Assembly (NCBI RefSeq): GCF_003852515.1
Contig: NZ_QAJK01000064.1
Span: forward strand, 1 to 59,626
Length of the DNA stretch: 59,626 nucleotides
From: Variovorax sp. KBW07
GTDB lineage: Bacteria; Pseudomonadota; Gammaproteobacteria; Burkholderiales; Burkholderiaceae_C
Reading direction: 5' to 3'
The notes beneath the pieces were generated by a model. It was not told the origin of the DNA and searched no databases. It saw only the letters and a program-made list of their open reading frames with translations. The position numbers were made by a program, and so were the translations under genes. Positions 46,409 through 55,933 of this stretch are shown here, piece after piece; position 1 is the stretch's first letter, and each line of letters opens with the position of its first letter.

Positions 46409-47347
46409 ATGACCGGAAAAACAGATCAGCAATCCGCCCAGCGGCTGCGCCTCAACCTGCGCCAGCTCGAAGTGTTCGTGGCCACCGCGCGCGGCGGCAG
46501 CACCCGCGCCGCGGCCGACCGCATCGCGCGCTCGCAGTCGGCCGCGAGCAGCGCGCTCGCCGACCTCGAAACCTCTGTTGGCGCCCTGCTGTTCGACCGC
46601 ATCGGCCGCCGGCTGGTGCTCAATGAAAACGGCCGCGCGCTGCTGCCCAAGGCGCAGGCGCTGCTCGACCAGGCCAGCGACGTGCAGGCGCTGTTCAGCG
46701 GCGAGCACGCGGCACCGCTGCGGGTGGCGGCCAGCTTCACCATCGGCGAGTACCTGCTGCCCGAACGCGTGTCGCAATGGACCGCCCTGCATCCGCAGAG
46801 CCAGGTGCGGCTGCACATCGCGAACACGCGCGATGTGATCGAGGCGGTGGCGGGCTTCGACGTCGATGTCGGCTTCATCGAAGGGCCGCAGACCCACCCC
46901 GACCTCGTGGTGCGCGCATGGCGCGAAGACGAACTGGTGATCGTGGCCGCGCCCGGCCATGCGTTGGCGAACCGCATCGCCACCCACCGGCAGTTGTCGC
47001 AAGCCACCTGGGTGCTGCGAGAACACGGCTCGGGCACGCGGCAAGTCACCGACGCCTGGCTGATCCAGAACCTCGACCAGGTGCACGTGGGCTTCGAGCT
47101 GGGCAGCACCGAGGCCATCAAGCGCGTGGTGGCCTCGGGCACCGGCCTGGCCTGCCTGTCGCGCTACACAGTGGCGCAGGCGCTGGAAGACGGCCACCTG
47201 GTCGAGCTGCGCACGCGCTTGCCCGCGGGCATGCGCCGGCTGGCCACGGTGATGCACCGCGACAAGCTGCTGGGCCGCGCCACCGCCGACTTTCTTCGCC
47301 ATTGCGGGGCGACCGTGCCGCGCACGCAGGCCAGCCGCCAGGCCTGA
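46409..47347 (+). CDS. LysR-family regulator divergent from soeABC (CysL-like)
   Basis: 312-aa regulator. The N-terminal helix-turn-helix is LNLRQLEVFVATARGGSTRAAADRIARSQSAASSALADLE (about 12-50), followed by an effector domain (APLRVAASFTIGEYLLPERV onward). The long GSGTRQVTDAWL segment is typical of the CysL/CbbR-like branch. Start 46409 is chosen because it gives a normal LysR N-terminus. It is 83 bases from the soeA start and divergent, so it most likely controls soeABC in response to sulfite or a sulfur signal. Confidence 0.87.
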   Translation: MTGKTDQQSAQRLRLNLRQLEVFVATARGGSTRAAADRIARSQSAASSALADLETSVGALLFDRIGRRLVLNENGRALLPKAQALLDQASDVQALFSGEHAAPLRVAASFTIGEYLLPERVSQWTALHPQSQVRLHIANTRDVIEAVAGFDVDVGFIEGPQTHPDLVVRAWREDELVIVAAPGHALANRIATHRQLSQATWVLREHGSGTRQVTDAWLIQNLDQVHVGFELGSTEAIKRVVASGTGLACLSRYTVAQALEDGHLVELRTRLPAGMRRLATVMHRDKLLGRATADFLRHCGATVPRTQASRQA

Positions 47348-47365
47348 CGACACCCGCGCGGCCGT

Positions 47366-48157
47366 TCAGGCCGGCCGCGACAGCAGGTGCACGTACTCGT
47401 ACTGCGCCGTGTTGATGGTCGACACGCGGTACTCCACCGGCTTGTCGCCGAAGGTGAGCGCGGTGCGCTTCACCTCCATCACCGGGGCGCCCTGCGCCAC
47501 GCCGAGGATGCGCACCACGCTTCGGTCGGCCGCCATGGCGCGTGCGCGTTCGCGCGCCAGCGTCACGGTGATGCCGAACTCGGTCTGGTAGAGGTGGTAG
47601 ATGGTGCTCGGCCGCTCGCGAAAGCGCTTCTCGGTCAGGCCCTTGAACAGCAGCGCCGGCAGCGTGAGCCGGTCGTGGATCACCGCCCTGCCCTGCAGCA
47701 GCAAGCGGTTGTCGATCTGGATGGCCGGCTCGCCGGTTCGCAGGCCCAGCGCCTGCGCGGGCTCCTCGTCCATGCGCACGCGCTCGAAGGCGACGAACTC
47801 CACCTGTGGCGCCTGCCGCAGCCCGTCGCTGCGCTCGACGTGGAAGAACTGGAACATGAAGCGGTCGGCGTTGTGCACCGCAACGAAAGTGCCGCGCCCC
47901 TGCCGCCGCACCAGGATGTGCTCGGCCACGAGGTCGTCCGTCGCATGGCGCAGCGTGCCGATCGACACGCCCAGCGCAGCGGCCAGTTCGGTCTCGCTCG
48001 GCAGCGTGCTGCCGGCCGCGCAGCGCCCCGATTCGATGGCGCGCAGCAGCGAGCGCTTGACCAGCCGGTAGAGCGGCGCGCCCGCCGAGTCGGCGGGTAT
48101 CGGTTCGAACACGGACGGGTCGGTCGGGCGGGGCATGGCGCGATTGTTGGGCAGCAT
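47366..48157 (-). CDS. GntR/UTRA-family regulator (probable sulfolactate-responsive repressor)
   Basis: 263-aa regulator of the HutC/FarR type. The winged helix (about 28-95) reads PLYRLVKRSLLRAIESG, PSETELAAALGVSIGTLRHATDDLVAEHIL and RRQGRGTFV. The C-terminal UTRA ligand domain (about 115-255) includes RVSTINTAQYEYV. Divergent from suyAB, with the palindrome 48172-48185 just upstream of its ATG. I infer a repressor of the suy operon released by sulfolactate or a relative. Confidence 0.87.
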   Translation of the reverse strand: MLPNNRAMPRPTDPSVFEPIPADSAGAPLYRLVKRSLLRAIESGRCAAGSTLPSETELAAALGVSIGTLRHATDDLVAEHILVRRQGRGTFVAVHNADRFMFQFFHVERSDGLRQAPQVEFVAFERVRMDEEPAQALGLRTGEPAIQIDNRLLLQGRAVIHDRLTLPALLFKGLTEKRFRERPSTIYHLYQTEFGITVTLARERARAMAADRSVVRILGVAQGAPVMEVKRTALTFGDKPVEYRVSTINTAQYEYVHLLSRPA

Positions 48158-48171
48158 CGCAATTCATTCAA

Positions 48172-48195
48172 GTCATTCATATGACCTGTTTGACA
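48172..48195 (+). promoter_or_regulatory. Candidate GntR operator and -35 box of the suyAB promoter
   Basis: A GTCAT-TCAT-ATGAC palindrome (48172-48185) lies 15 bases upstream of the gntR start and just before a perfect TTGACA (48190-48195) facing suyA. No convincing -10 is seen at the right spacing. A single protein here could control both directions. Confidence 0.5.
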
Positions 48196-48262
48196 CCCGG
48201 AGACACGCGCTCGGACACTGGCCCGGCTGCAAATTTTCAGCGAGTCACAACAGGAGACAACG

Positions 48263-48544
48263 ATGATTCATTTCGTTCTGCACGACGCCAAGGACACGGT
48301 CGCGGTCGTGGTGGTGGAAGGCGTCAAGGCCGGCATGTCGCTCACCGGCTGGATCATGGACGAGGACCGGATGACCAGCGTCGATGCGCGCCAGGACATC
48401 CCGATCGGCCACAAGGTCGCGCTCAAGGACATGGCCACCGGCGACACGGTGTGGAAGTACGGCATCGACATGGGCAAGGTGGTCGCGCCGATCAAGGCCG
48501 GCGAACACGCGCACGTCCAGAACATCAAGACCAAGCGCTGGTAA
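48263..48544 (+). CDS. suyA: 3-sulfolactate sulfo-lyase small subunit SuyA
   Basis: 93-aa SAF-domain protein of the UxaA family N-terminal type (HDAKDTVAVVVVEG, DIPIGHKVALKDMATGDTVWKYG, IKAGEHAHVQNIKTKRW). With SuyB it forms the iron-dependent lyase that splits (R)-3-sulfolactate into pyruvate and sulfite. The altronate dehydratase UxaA is a fused relative; here the split form and the adjacent sulfolactate dehydrogenase genes favour SuyA. A ribosome site AGGAGA lies 6 bases before the ATG. Leads the plus-strand operon, 51 bases before suyB. Confidence 0.85.
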   Translation: MIHFVLHDAKDTVAVVVVEGVKAGMSLTGWIMDEDRMTSVDARQDIPIGHKVALKDMATGDTVWKYGIDMGKVVAPIKAGEHAHVQNIKTKRW

Positions 48545-48595
48545 GAACCCGCCCGCTTCGCCAACTCCCCTCACCCACGAATCCGAAAGCACAGC

Positions 48596-49771
48596 ATGTC
48601 CATCATTTCCAAAGACACCACCTTCCTGGGCTACCGCCGCGAAAACGGCCGCGTCGGCGTGCGCAACCACGTCATCATCCTGCCGCTGGACGACCTCTCC
48701 AACGCCGCCGCGGAAGCCGTGGCGCACAACATCAAGGGCGCGCTCGCCATTCCGCATCCCTACGGCCGCCTGCAGTTCGGCGCCGATCTCGACCTGCACT
48801 TCCGCACGCTCATCGGCGCGGGCTGCAACCCCAACGTGGCGGCCGTGGTCGTCATCGGCATCGAGGACAGCTGGACGCAGAAGGTGGTCGACGGCATTGC
48901 CACCACGGGCAAGCCGGTGGCGGGCTTCGGCATCGAGGGCCACGGCGACCACGACACCATCCTGCGCGCGAGCAAGGTGGCGCGCGAGTTCGTGCAGAAC
49001 GCCAGCGAGAAGCGGCGCGAGCCCTGCGGCATTCACGAGCTGTGGGTGTCCACCAAGTGCGGCGAGAGCGACACCACCTCCGGCTGCGGCTCCAACCCCA
49101 CCGTGGGCAACGCCTTCGACAAACTCTACGAAACCGGCAACACGCTGGTGTTCGGCGAAACCTCGGAGATCACGGGCGGCGAACGCATCGTGGCCGACCG
49201 CTGCCGCACGCCCGACGTGAAGGAACGCTTCATGTTCATGTTCAACCGCTACCAGGACATGATCAACCGCCACAAGACCAGCGACCTGTCGGACTCGCAA
49301 CCCACCAAGGGCAACATCGCGGGCGGCCTGACGACCATCGAAGAAAAAGCGCTCGGCAACATCCAGAAGATCGGCAAGAAGTGCCTGGTCGACGGCGTGC
49401 TCGACAAGGCCGAGATTCCCACCAGCCCCGGCCTGTGGTTCATGGACTCATCCAGCGCCGCCGCCGAAATGGTCACGCTGTGCGCCGCCTCGGGCTACGC
49501 GGTGCACTTCTTCCCCACGGGCCAGGGCAACGTGATCGGCAACCCGATCCTGCCCGTCATCAAGATCTGCGCCAACCCGCGCACCGTGCGGCTCATGAGC
49601 GAGCACGTCGACGTCGACACCTCGGGCCTGCTGCAGCGCGAGATGACGCTCGACCAGGCCGGCGACCAGCTGCTCGAATGCATGCTGCGCACCGCCAACG
49701 GCCGGCTCACCGCGGCCGAGGCGCTGGGCCACCGCGAGTTCGTGATGACGCGCTTGTACGAGTCGGCCTGA
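48596..49771 (+). CDS. suyB: 3-sulfolactate sulfo-lyase large subunit SuyB
   Basis: 391-aa catalytic subunit of the UxaA/GarD C-terminal family. Conserved cysteines sit in [27 protein letters not shown] and ICANPR, fitting an iron site. [19 protein letters not shown] is the family N-terminus and [22 protein letters not shown] is a conserved block. It acts with SuyA to release sulfite from (R)-sulfolactate. An altronate or galactarate dehydratase is the alternative by family; the slcC/comC-like genes that follow, the nearby xsc and the soe genes make sulfolactate much more likely. Confidence 0.85.
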   Translation: MSIISKDTTFLGYRRENGRVGVRNHVIILPLDDLSNAAAEAVAHNIKGALAIPHPYGRLQFGADLDLHFRTLIGAGCNPNVAAVVVIGIEDSWTQKVVDGIATTGKPVAGFGIEGHGDHDTILRASKVAREFVQNASEKRREPCGIHELWVSTKCGESDTTSGCGSNPTVGNAFDKLYETGNTLVFGETSEITGGERIVADRCRTPDVKERFMFMFNRYQDMINRHKTSDLSDSQPTKGNIAGGLTTIEEKALGNIQKIGKKCLVDGVLDKAEIPTSPGLWFMDSSSAAAEMVTLCAASGYAVHFFPTGQGNVIGNPILPVIKICANPRTVRLMSEHVDVDTSGLLQREMTLDQAGDQLLECMLRTANGRLTAAEALGHREFVMTRLYESA

Positions 49772-49779
49772 CCCGCGCC

Positions 49780-50709
49780 ATGAAACGCATCGTCATTGCG
49801 GAGTTCATGGACGCCGCCGCGGTTGCGCAACTGCGCGAGCGGCACGACGTTCTCTACGACGTGGCCCTGGTGGACGACGGCGCCCGCCTGTACCGCGAAG
49901 CGAAGTGGGCCCACGCGCTGATCGTGCGCAACCGCACCCAGGTGCGGGGCGAGCTGCTCGACACGCTGGCCCAGTGCACGGTGGTGGGCCGCCTGGGCGT
50001 GGGGCTGGACAACATCGACGTGGCGGGCTGCGAGGCGCGCGGCATCCGCGTGATTCCGGCCACGGGGGCCAATGCGCTGAGCGTGGCCGAATACGTCATT
50101 GCCAGCGCGATGCTGCTGTTGCGCGGCGCCTATGGCTCCACGGCCGAAGTCGCGGCGGGCCGCTGGCCGCGCAATGCGCTGTCGAACGGGCGCGAGCTGT
50201 CGGGCAAGACGCTCGGCCTGGTCGGCTTCGGCGCCATCGGGCAACTGACGGCGCGGCTTGCGAAAGCGCTGGGCATGCGCACCGTGGCCTTCGACGCGAT
50301 GATGGATGCGAACCATCCGGCCTTTGCGGAGAACGGCACGCAGCCACTCGGCCTCGACGAACTGGTGGCACAGGCCGATGTGGTGAGCCTGCACGTGCCG
50401 CTGGTCGACGGCACGCGCCACCTGTTCGATGCCGCGCGCATCGCGGCGATGAAAGGCGGTGCCGTGCTGATCAACACCTCGCGCGGCGGCATCGTCGACG
50501 AAGCGGCCGTGGCGCTCGCGCTGCGCGAAGGCCGGCTCGGCGGTGCGGCGCTCGATGTGTTCGATGCCGAGCCGCTCGCGGCCAGCGCGCATTTCGAGGG
50601 CTGCCCCAACCTGCTGCTGACGCCGCACATCGCGGGCGTGACGACCGAGTCGAACGAGCGCGTGAGCAGCCTGATCGCGCGCAAGGTGCTGGAGGCGCTG
50701 GAACCATGA
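49780..50709 (+). CDS. slcC: D-2-hydroxyacid dehydrogenase, probable (S)-sulfolactate dehydrogenase SlcC
   Basis: 309-aa NAD-dependent dehydrogenase of the phosphoglycerate-dehydrogenase family. The Rossmann loop is GLVGFGAIGQ. The catalytic triad is Arg in NTSRGG, Glu in DVFDAEPL and His in LTPHIAG. In sulfolactate degraders SlcC oxidises (S)-sulfolactate to sulfopyruvate. It begins 8 bases after suyB and its stop overlaps the comC-like start (ATGA), so the order suyA-suyB-slcC-comC is one operon. The assignment is by context. Confidence 0.8.
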   Translation: MKRIVIAEFMDAAAVAQLRERHDVLYDVALVDDGARLYREAKWAHALIVRNRTQVRGELLDTLAQCTVVGRLGVGLDNIDVAGCEARGIRVIPATGANALSVAEYVIASAMLLLRGAYGSTAEVAAGRWPRNALSNGRELSGKTLGLVGFGAIGQLTARLAKALGMRTVAFDAMMDANHPAFAENGTQPLGLDELVAQADVVSLHVPLVDGTRHLFDAARIAAMKGGAVLINTSRGGIVDEAAVALALREGRLGGAALDVFDAEPLAASAHFEGCPNLLLTPHIAGVTTESNERVSSLIARKVLEALEP

Positions 50710-51707
50710 CGACGATGAGCCTTCAGGACGCGCGCGACGCGGTACGCGCGGCACTGCGCGCGGCCGGCGCCAATGACGCGATGGCCGCGGCAACAGCACG
50801 CGCACTGGTGCTGGCCGAGGCGCAAGGACTGGGTTCGCACGGCCTTGGTCGCGTCACCCAGTACGCGACGCACCTGCGCAACGGCCGCGTCAACGGCCAT
50901 GCAGTGCCCACGCTGCGCCGCGAGAAAGGCGCCGCCGCGCTGATCGACGCGCAAGAGGGCCTGGCCTTCGCCGCCTGCGAGATGGCGGTGGCCGAGGCCA
51001 TGGCCCGCGCGCGCGACTTCGGCATCGCCATTGCGGGCGTGACCGACAGCCACCACTGCGGCGTGGTGGTCGACCACCTGCGCGCGGTGGCCGAAGCGGG
51101 CATGGTCGGCCTGGGCTTCGCCAACTCGCCGGCCGCCATGCCGGCGGCGGGCGGGCGCCACCCCATCTTCGGAACCAACCCGGTGGCCGCGGTGTTTCCG
51201 CGCCGCGGAGCGCTGCCGCTGATGATCGACCTGAGCCTTTCCGAAGTGGCGCGCGGCAAGGTGATGGTCGCGGCGAAGCAGGGCAAGCCGATCCCTCCCG
51301 GCTGGGCCGTGGACCGCGATGGACAGCCGACCACCGACGCGCAGGCCGCGCTCGAAGGCTCGATGCTGCCCATCGGCGCGGCCAGCAGCCCCAAGGGCGC
51401 GATGCTGGCGCTGGTGGTCGAGCTGCTGGTCACCGCGCTCATCGGTGCGCAGTTCGGCTTCGAGGCATCGAGCTTCTTCGAGGACGCGGGCAACCGGCCG
51501 CGCATCGGCCAGGCCTTCATCGTCATCGACCCCGGTGCGCTGGCGGGCTCGGCCAGCTACCTCGACCGCGTCGAGGTGCTGGTGGCCGAGATGCTGCGCG
51601 ACGACGGCGTGCGCCTGCCCGGCGCGCGGCGCGAAGCACTGCGCAGGCGCGCGGAGGCAGACGGCATCGAGGTGCCCGACGCGCTGCTCGCGCAGTGGCG
51701 ACGGTAG
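50706..51707 (+). CDS. comC: Malate/L-lactate dehydrogenase-family protein, probable (R)-sulfolactate dehydrogenase ComC
   Basis: 333-aa Ldh_2-family NAD(P)-dependent oxidoreductase. Visible blocks are LGSHGLGRVTQYATHLRNG, GVTDSHHCGVVVDHLRAVAEAGMVGLGFANSP, GTNPVAAVFP and SPKGAMLALVVELL. ComC reduces sulfopyruvate to (R)-sulfolactate, the SuyAB substrate. Together with SlcC it would invert (S)- to (R)-sulfolactate. The start ATG overlaps the slcC stop by 4 bases. Confidence 0.8.
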   Translation: MTTMSLQDARDAVRAALRAAGANDAMAAATARALVLAEAQGLGSHGLGRVTQYATHLRNGRVNGHAVPTLRREKGAAALIDAQEGLAFAACEMAVAEAMARARDFGIAIAGVTDSHHCGVVVDHLRAVAEAGMVGLGFANSPAAMPAAGGRHPIFGTNPVAAVFPRRGALPLMIDLSLSEVARGKVMVAAKQGKPIPPGWAVDRDGQPTTDAQAALEGSMLPIGAASSPKGAMLALVVELLVTALIGAQFGFEASSFFEDAGNRPRIGQAFIVIDPGALAGSASYLDRVEVLVAEMLRDDGVRLPGARREALRRRAEADGIEVPDALLAQWRR

Positions 51708-51752
51708 CCGCCGCACGCTTTTTTCCCGAACACAACAACAGGAGACAACACG

Positions 51753-52754
51753 ATGAAACGACGCGAATGGATGCAAGGGACCGCCGCACTGGCGGCCACG
51801 GGCTCACTGGCAACGCTGGCAACCCTGGTGCCGGGGCTTGCCAGGGCGCAAGGCGGCGACTACCCGAAGCCGGACGCCACGTTGCGCTACGTGGTGCCTT
51901 TTCCGGCGGGCGGCCTCACGGACGTGATGGCGCGGCAGATCGGCCAGCAGCTCGGCGAGCGCTGGAAAGTCAGCGTGCTGGTCGACAACCGGCCCGGCGG
52001 CAACGGGCAGATCGGCGCCGACGTGGTGGCCAAGGCGCCGCCCGACGGCAACACGCTGCTGGCGATCACGCTGACGCATGCGGCCAACGTCACGCTGTTC
52101 CCCAAGTCGCCGTTCAACTTCCAGAAAGACCTGCGACCGGTGGCGCTGCTGGCCGGCAGCCCGATGCTGATCGTGGTGCCGGTGGCCAGCCCCATCCAGG
52201 ACCTGAAGGGCCTGATCGCGGCAGCGAAGGAGCGCAAGCTCAACGCCGGCTCCAGCGGCAGCGGCACCCCGCCGCACCTGACGCTGGCGCTCTTCAACGA
52301 CCTGAACAAGTCCACCGTGCAGCACGTGCCCTACAAGGGCGGCGCACCCTGCATGACCGACCTCATCGGCGGCCAGCTCGACGTGGTGTTCTCGAACATT
52401 CCCGAATCGATTCCCCACGTGAAGGGCGGCAAGCTGCGCGCGCTGGCCATTGCCAGCAAGACGCGCTACCCCTCGCTGCCCGACGTGCCGACGACGGCCG
52501 AAGCCGGCATGCCGGCGCTGCAGGTCGAGAACTGGACCGGCATGATGGCGCCGGCCGGCATGCCCGATGCCGCGGTGCAGAAGCTGGGTGCCGAGGTGGT
52601 GAAGATCCTGTCGCAGCCGGGCCTGGAAGAGCGCATGCGGCAGCAGGGTTTCGTGATCGATGCGCGCGGGCCGGACCGCTTTGCGCCGTTCCTGGCCGAA
52701 GAGATTGCGCGCTGGGCGCACGTCATCAAGGCGGCGGACATCCAGCCGAGCTAG
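51753..52754 (+). CDS. Bug-family receptor, probable sulfolactate-binding protein (SlcH-like)
   Basis: 333-aa periplasmic TctC/Bug-family receptor. The signal peptide runs to about residue 33 (ending ARA) and starts MKRREWMQG. Blocks are RYVVPFPAGGLTDVMARQIGQQL, VLVDNRPGGNGQIGADVVAKAPPDGNTLLAIT and HVPYKGGAPCMTDLIGGQLDVVFS. A good AGGAGA site precedes the ATG; the leader resembles that of suyA. In known sulfolactate operons a tripartite transporter SlcHFG imports the substrate. Here only the receptor is present, so membrane partners must be elsewhere. Converges on ackA, 9 bases between the stops. Confidence 0.83.
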   Translation: MKRREWMQGTAALAATGSLATLATLVPGLARAQGGDYPKPDATLRYVVPFPAGGLTDVMARQIGQQLGERWKVSVLVDNRPGGNGQIGADVVAKAPPDGNTLLAITLTHAANVTLFPKSPFNFQKDLRPVALLAGSPMLIVVPVASPIQDLKGLIAAAKERKLNAGSSGSGTPPHLTLALFNDLNKSTVQHVPYKGGAPCMTDLIGGQLDVVFSNIPESIPHVKGGKLRALAIASKTRYPSLPDVPTTAEAGMPALQVENWTGMMAPAGMPDAAVQKLGAEVVKILSQPGLEERMRQQGFVIDARGPDRFAPFLAEEIARWAHVIKAADIQPS

Positions 52755-52763
52755 CCGGCCAGG

Positions 52764-53978
52764 CTAGGCGCGCAGCACCTGCGCGGTGTGGTGCGCAATG
52801 ACCGCCTCTTCGTCGGTGCGCAGCACCCACGCGCTGACCGGGCTCTCCGGCGTGGTGAGCCGCTGCGCGCCGTCGTGGGGGGCGCGGTTGGCGGCGGCAT
52901 CGACGTTCACGCCCAGCCATTCGCAGTCTTCCAGAATGCGTTCGCGCAGCCCGGCGGCGTTTTCGCCGATGCCGCCGGTGAACACGATGGCATCGACACC
53001 GCGCAGCGCCGACGCCAGGCTGCCCATGTGCTGCACCACCTGCTCGACGAAGTGCCCGATGGCTTCGGCCGCGGCGGGCTCGGCGGAGGCTTCGAGCGCG
53101 CGCATGTCGCTGGACACGCCCGACATGCCGAGCAGGCCCGATTCGCGGAACAGCAGCGTCTCGACCTGGTCGGCCGACATGCCGCGCGAGCGCATCAGGT
53201 ACAGCACCACGGCCGCATCGATGTGGCCGCAGCGCGTGCCCATGGTGAGGCCGTCGAGCGGAGAAAAAGTCATCGTGGTGGCCACCGAGCGGCCTTGCGC
53301 AATGCCGCACATCGAGGCGCCGTTGCCCAGGTGCGCGACGATCAATCGCCGCTGCGCCAGTTCGGGCGCCACATGCGCCAGCTGCGCCACGATGGATTCG
53401 TACGACAGCCCATGGAAGCCATAGCGCCGCACGCCCGCGTCGTGCAGCGCGCGCGGCAATGCGAAGCGGCGGTTGACCTCGGGCTGCACCGCGTGGAAGG
53501 CGGTGTCGAAGCACGCCACCTGCGGCACGCCCTCGAAAGCGGCCATGGCCGCGCGCACGCCGGCCAGGTTGTGCGGCTGGTGCAGCGGTGCCAGCGGCTC
53601 CAGCCTGGCCAGTGCTTCGAGCACCTGCGCATCGATGCGCACCGGGGCCACGAAGTCGGTGCCGCCATGCACGATGCGGTGCCCGACACCGGCAATGCGC
53701 CGGCCGTCGCCCTGCTGGGCATGCCAGTCGAGCAGCGCCGCGAGCGCGCCCTGGTGCGAGGCCTGCGCGCCATCGAGCGGCGCGTCGTGCAGGGTCTCGC
53801 CCTTGGCATCGCGCACGCGCAGCCGCGCCTTCAGGCCCGCGCCCAGGCCATCGGCCTGGCCCGACCACAGCGCCGCTGGCAGCACACGGCCATCGCTGCG
53901 TGCCTCATCGGCCGCATCGAACAGCGCGACCTTGATCGACGACGATCCGGCGTTGAGAGTCAGCAGCGCATCGGCCAT
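52764..53978 (-). CDS. ackA: Acetate kinase
   Basis: 404-aa ASKHA-fold kinase that converts acetyl phosphate and ADP to acetate and ATP. Motifs seen are LLTLNAGSSSIKVALF (N-terminus), GHRIVHGG, ACFDTAFH, RYGFHGLSYE, IVAHLGNGASMCG and IVFTGGIGENAAGLRE. It begins 7 bases after xsc on the same strand, so its role is to consume the acetyl phosphate made by Xsc; many sulfonate clusters use phosphate acetyltransferase (pta) instead. Length and motifs are normal. Confidence 0.93.
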   Translation of the reverse strand: MADALLTLNAGSSSIKVALFDAADEARSDGRVLPAALWSGQADGLGAGLKARLRVRDAKGETLHDAPLDGAQASHQGALAALLDWHAQQGDGRRIAGVGHRIVHGGTDFVAPVRIDAQVLEALARLEPLAPLHQPHNLAGVRAAMAAFEGVPQVACFDTAFHAVQPEVNRRFALPRALHDAGVRRYGFHGLSYESIVAQLAHVAPELAQRRLIVAHLGNGASMCGIAQGRSVATTMTFSPLDGLTMGTRCGHIDAAVVLYLMRSRGMSADQVETLLFRESGLLGMSGVSSDMRALEASAEPAAAEAIGHFVEQVVQHMGSLASALRGVDAIVFTGGIGENAAGLRERILEDCEWLGVNVDAAANRAPHDGAQRLTTPESPVSAWVLRTDEEAVIAHHTAQVLRA

Positions 53979-53985
53979 GGGTGGT

Positions 53986-55818
53986 TCAGACGTAGTCCTT
54001 GTACTTGTCGAGGAATCGTACAGGCTTGGCCAGCGCGTCGCGGCGGAACGGGTCGCCCAGTTCGCGGGTGCACATGATCTCGATGACGCAGGTCTTGCCT
54101 TCGTTCATCTGCATGTCGATGGCCTTCTTGAGCGCGGGGCCCACATCTTCGAGCTTGTCGACCACGATGCCTTCGGCGCCCATGGCCTTGGCAATGCCCG
54201 CGAAGCTTTCGCTTTCGAGTTCGCCCGCGACGAAGCGGCGGTTGTAGAAGTCGACCTGGTTCTTCTTCTCCGCGCCCCACTGGCGGTTGTGAAAGACCAC
54301 GGCCGTCACCGGAATGTCGTGGCGCACGGCCGTCATGATTTCCACCATGCTCATGCCCCACGCACCGTCACCGGCATAGGCCACGGCCGGGCGGTCGGGT
54401 GCCGCGCACTTGGCGCCGATCATGGTCGGCAGCGAGTAGCCGCAGTTGCCGAAGCTCATCGGTGCGAAGAAGCTGCGCGGCTCCTCGAAGCGCAGGTAGC
54501 TGTTGGCAATGGCGTTGATGTTGCCGATGTCGGTGGACACCATCACGCGCGGCGGCATGGCTTTTTCCAGCTCACGCAGCACCTGGCGCGGATGCAGGTA
54601 GCTGCCGCCGGTGGGCGTTTTCTCGCCCTTGGCTTCCTCGATGGCGTCCAGGCTGTACTGGTCGCGCTCGTGGGTCCATTCATCGAGTTCTTTTTCCCAG
54701 GCGGCCTTCTCGGCCTTGATCTTGTCGGCGCGCTCGGCCTTGGTGGCATCGCAGGCCAGCGTCTTGCCTTGCAGTCGCTTGAGCAGTTCCTTGGCCGTGG
54801 CCTTCGCGTCGCCGTGGATGCCCACGGTGATCTTCTTCACCAGCCCGAGGTTGGTGTGGTCGGCTTCGACCTGGATGATCTTCGCGTCCTTCGGCCAGTA
54901 GTCCATGCCGTGCTGCGGCAGCGTGCCGAACGGGCCCATGCGCGAGCCGAGCGCCAGCACCACGTCGGCCTGCGCGATGAGCTTCATCGCGGCCTTGGAG
55001 CCCTGATAGCCCAGCGGGCCGGCCCACAGTGGATGGCTCGCGGGAAAAGAGTCGTTGCGCAGGTAGCCGTTGGCGACCGGTGCGCCCAGGCGTTCGGCCA
55101 GCGCCTGGCACTCGGCCACGGCATCGCCCATGACCACGCCGCCGCCCGAAAGAATCACCGGGAACTTGGCCGAGGCCAGCAGTTCGACCGCGGCGTCCAG
55201 GCTGTTCTCGCCGCCCGCGCCGCGCTCCACGCGCATGGGCTTCGGGATCTCGACCGTGATCTCGCCGTAGAAGTAGTCGCGCGGAATGTTCAGCTGCGTC
55301 GGGCCCATCTCGGAGATGGCGCGGTCGAAGCAGCGCGCCGTGTATTCGGCCATGCGCTTGGGGTTGTTCACGTGGCCCTGGTACTTGGTGAACTCCTGGA
55401 ACATCGGCAGCTGGTTGGCTTCCTGGAAGCCACCCAGGCCCATGCCCATGGTGCCGGTCTCGGGCGTGATCATCACCACCGGGCTGTGCGCCCAGTAGGC
55501 CGCCGCGATGGCCGTCACGCAGTTGCTGATGCCGGGGCCGTTCTGGCCGATGACCAGGCCGTGGCGGCCCGACACGCGCGCATAGCCGTCGGCCATGTGG
55601 GCGCCGCCCTGCTCGTGCACCACCGGAATCAGCCGGATGCCGGCGGGCGCGAAGATGTCCATCGCGTCCATGAAGGCCGAGCCCATGATGCCGAAGATGT
55701 CGGTCACGCCGTTGGCGACCATGGTCTCGACGAAGGCCTCGGAGGGCGTCATTTTCTGCACGCCGGTGACGGCTTCGCGTGAAGCCTGGTTCGGTGCGGC
55801 GGGTTTCTTCTGGCTCAT
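53986..55818 (-). CDS. xsc: Sulfoacetaldehyde acetyltransferase
   Basis: 610-aa thiamine-diphosphate enzyme that converts sulfoacetaldehyde and phosphate to acetyl phosphate and sulfite. The catalytic Glu is in VVHEQGGAHMADGYARVSG. The ThDP/Mg motif is AYAGDGAWGMSMVEIMTAVRHDIPV ... NRQWGAEKKNQ. Xsc-type features include IGQNGPGISNCVTAIAAAYWAHSPVV, MGSAFMDAMDIFAPAGI and the late TRELGDPFRRDALAKP. The ATG at 55818 is preferred to a longer frame. Its leader contains a long inverted repeat shared with the divergent IclR gene. No taurine or isethionate oxidation genes lie in the window, so the source of sulfoacetaldehyde is not visible. Confidence 0.93.
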   Translation of the reverse strand: MSQKKPAAPNQASREAVTGVQKMTPSEAFVETMVANGVTDIFGIMGSAFMDAMDIFAPAGIRLIPVVHEQGGAHMADGYARVSGRHGLVIGQNGPGISNCVTAIAAAYWAHSPVVMITPETGTMGMGLGGFQEANQLPMFQEFTKYQGHVNNPKRMAEYTARCFDRAISEMGPTQLNIPRDYFYGEITVEIPKPMRVERGAGGENSLDAAVELLASAKFPVILSGGGVVMGDAVAECQALAERLGAPVANGYLRNDSFPASHPLWAGPLGYQGSKAAMKLIAQADVVLALGSRMGPFGTLPQHGMDYWPKDAKIIQVEADHTNLGLVKKITVGIHGDAKATAKELLKRLQGKTLACDATKAERADKIKAEKAAWEKELDEWTHERDQYSLDAIEEAKGEKTPTGGSYLHPRQVLRELEKAMPPRVMVSTDIGNINAIANSYLRFEEPRSFFAPMSFGNCGYSLPTMIGAKCAAPDRPAVAYAGDGAWGMSMVEIMTAVRHDIPVTAVVFHNRQWGAEKKNQVDFYNRRFVAGELESESFAGIAKAMGAEGIVVDKLEDVGPALKKAIDMQMNEGKTCVIEIMCTRELGDPFRRDALAKPVRFLDKYKDYV

Positions 55819-55933
55819 GGAAGGCGTCTCCTGGAGGGATGGTGGGTTGTTCGGCAACTCGAAAAGTCGGAACCCCTTGTTCCGAATTTCATTCCGGCGG
55901 AATATAGGACGGCATCGCGCTGGCGTCAAACAA

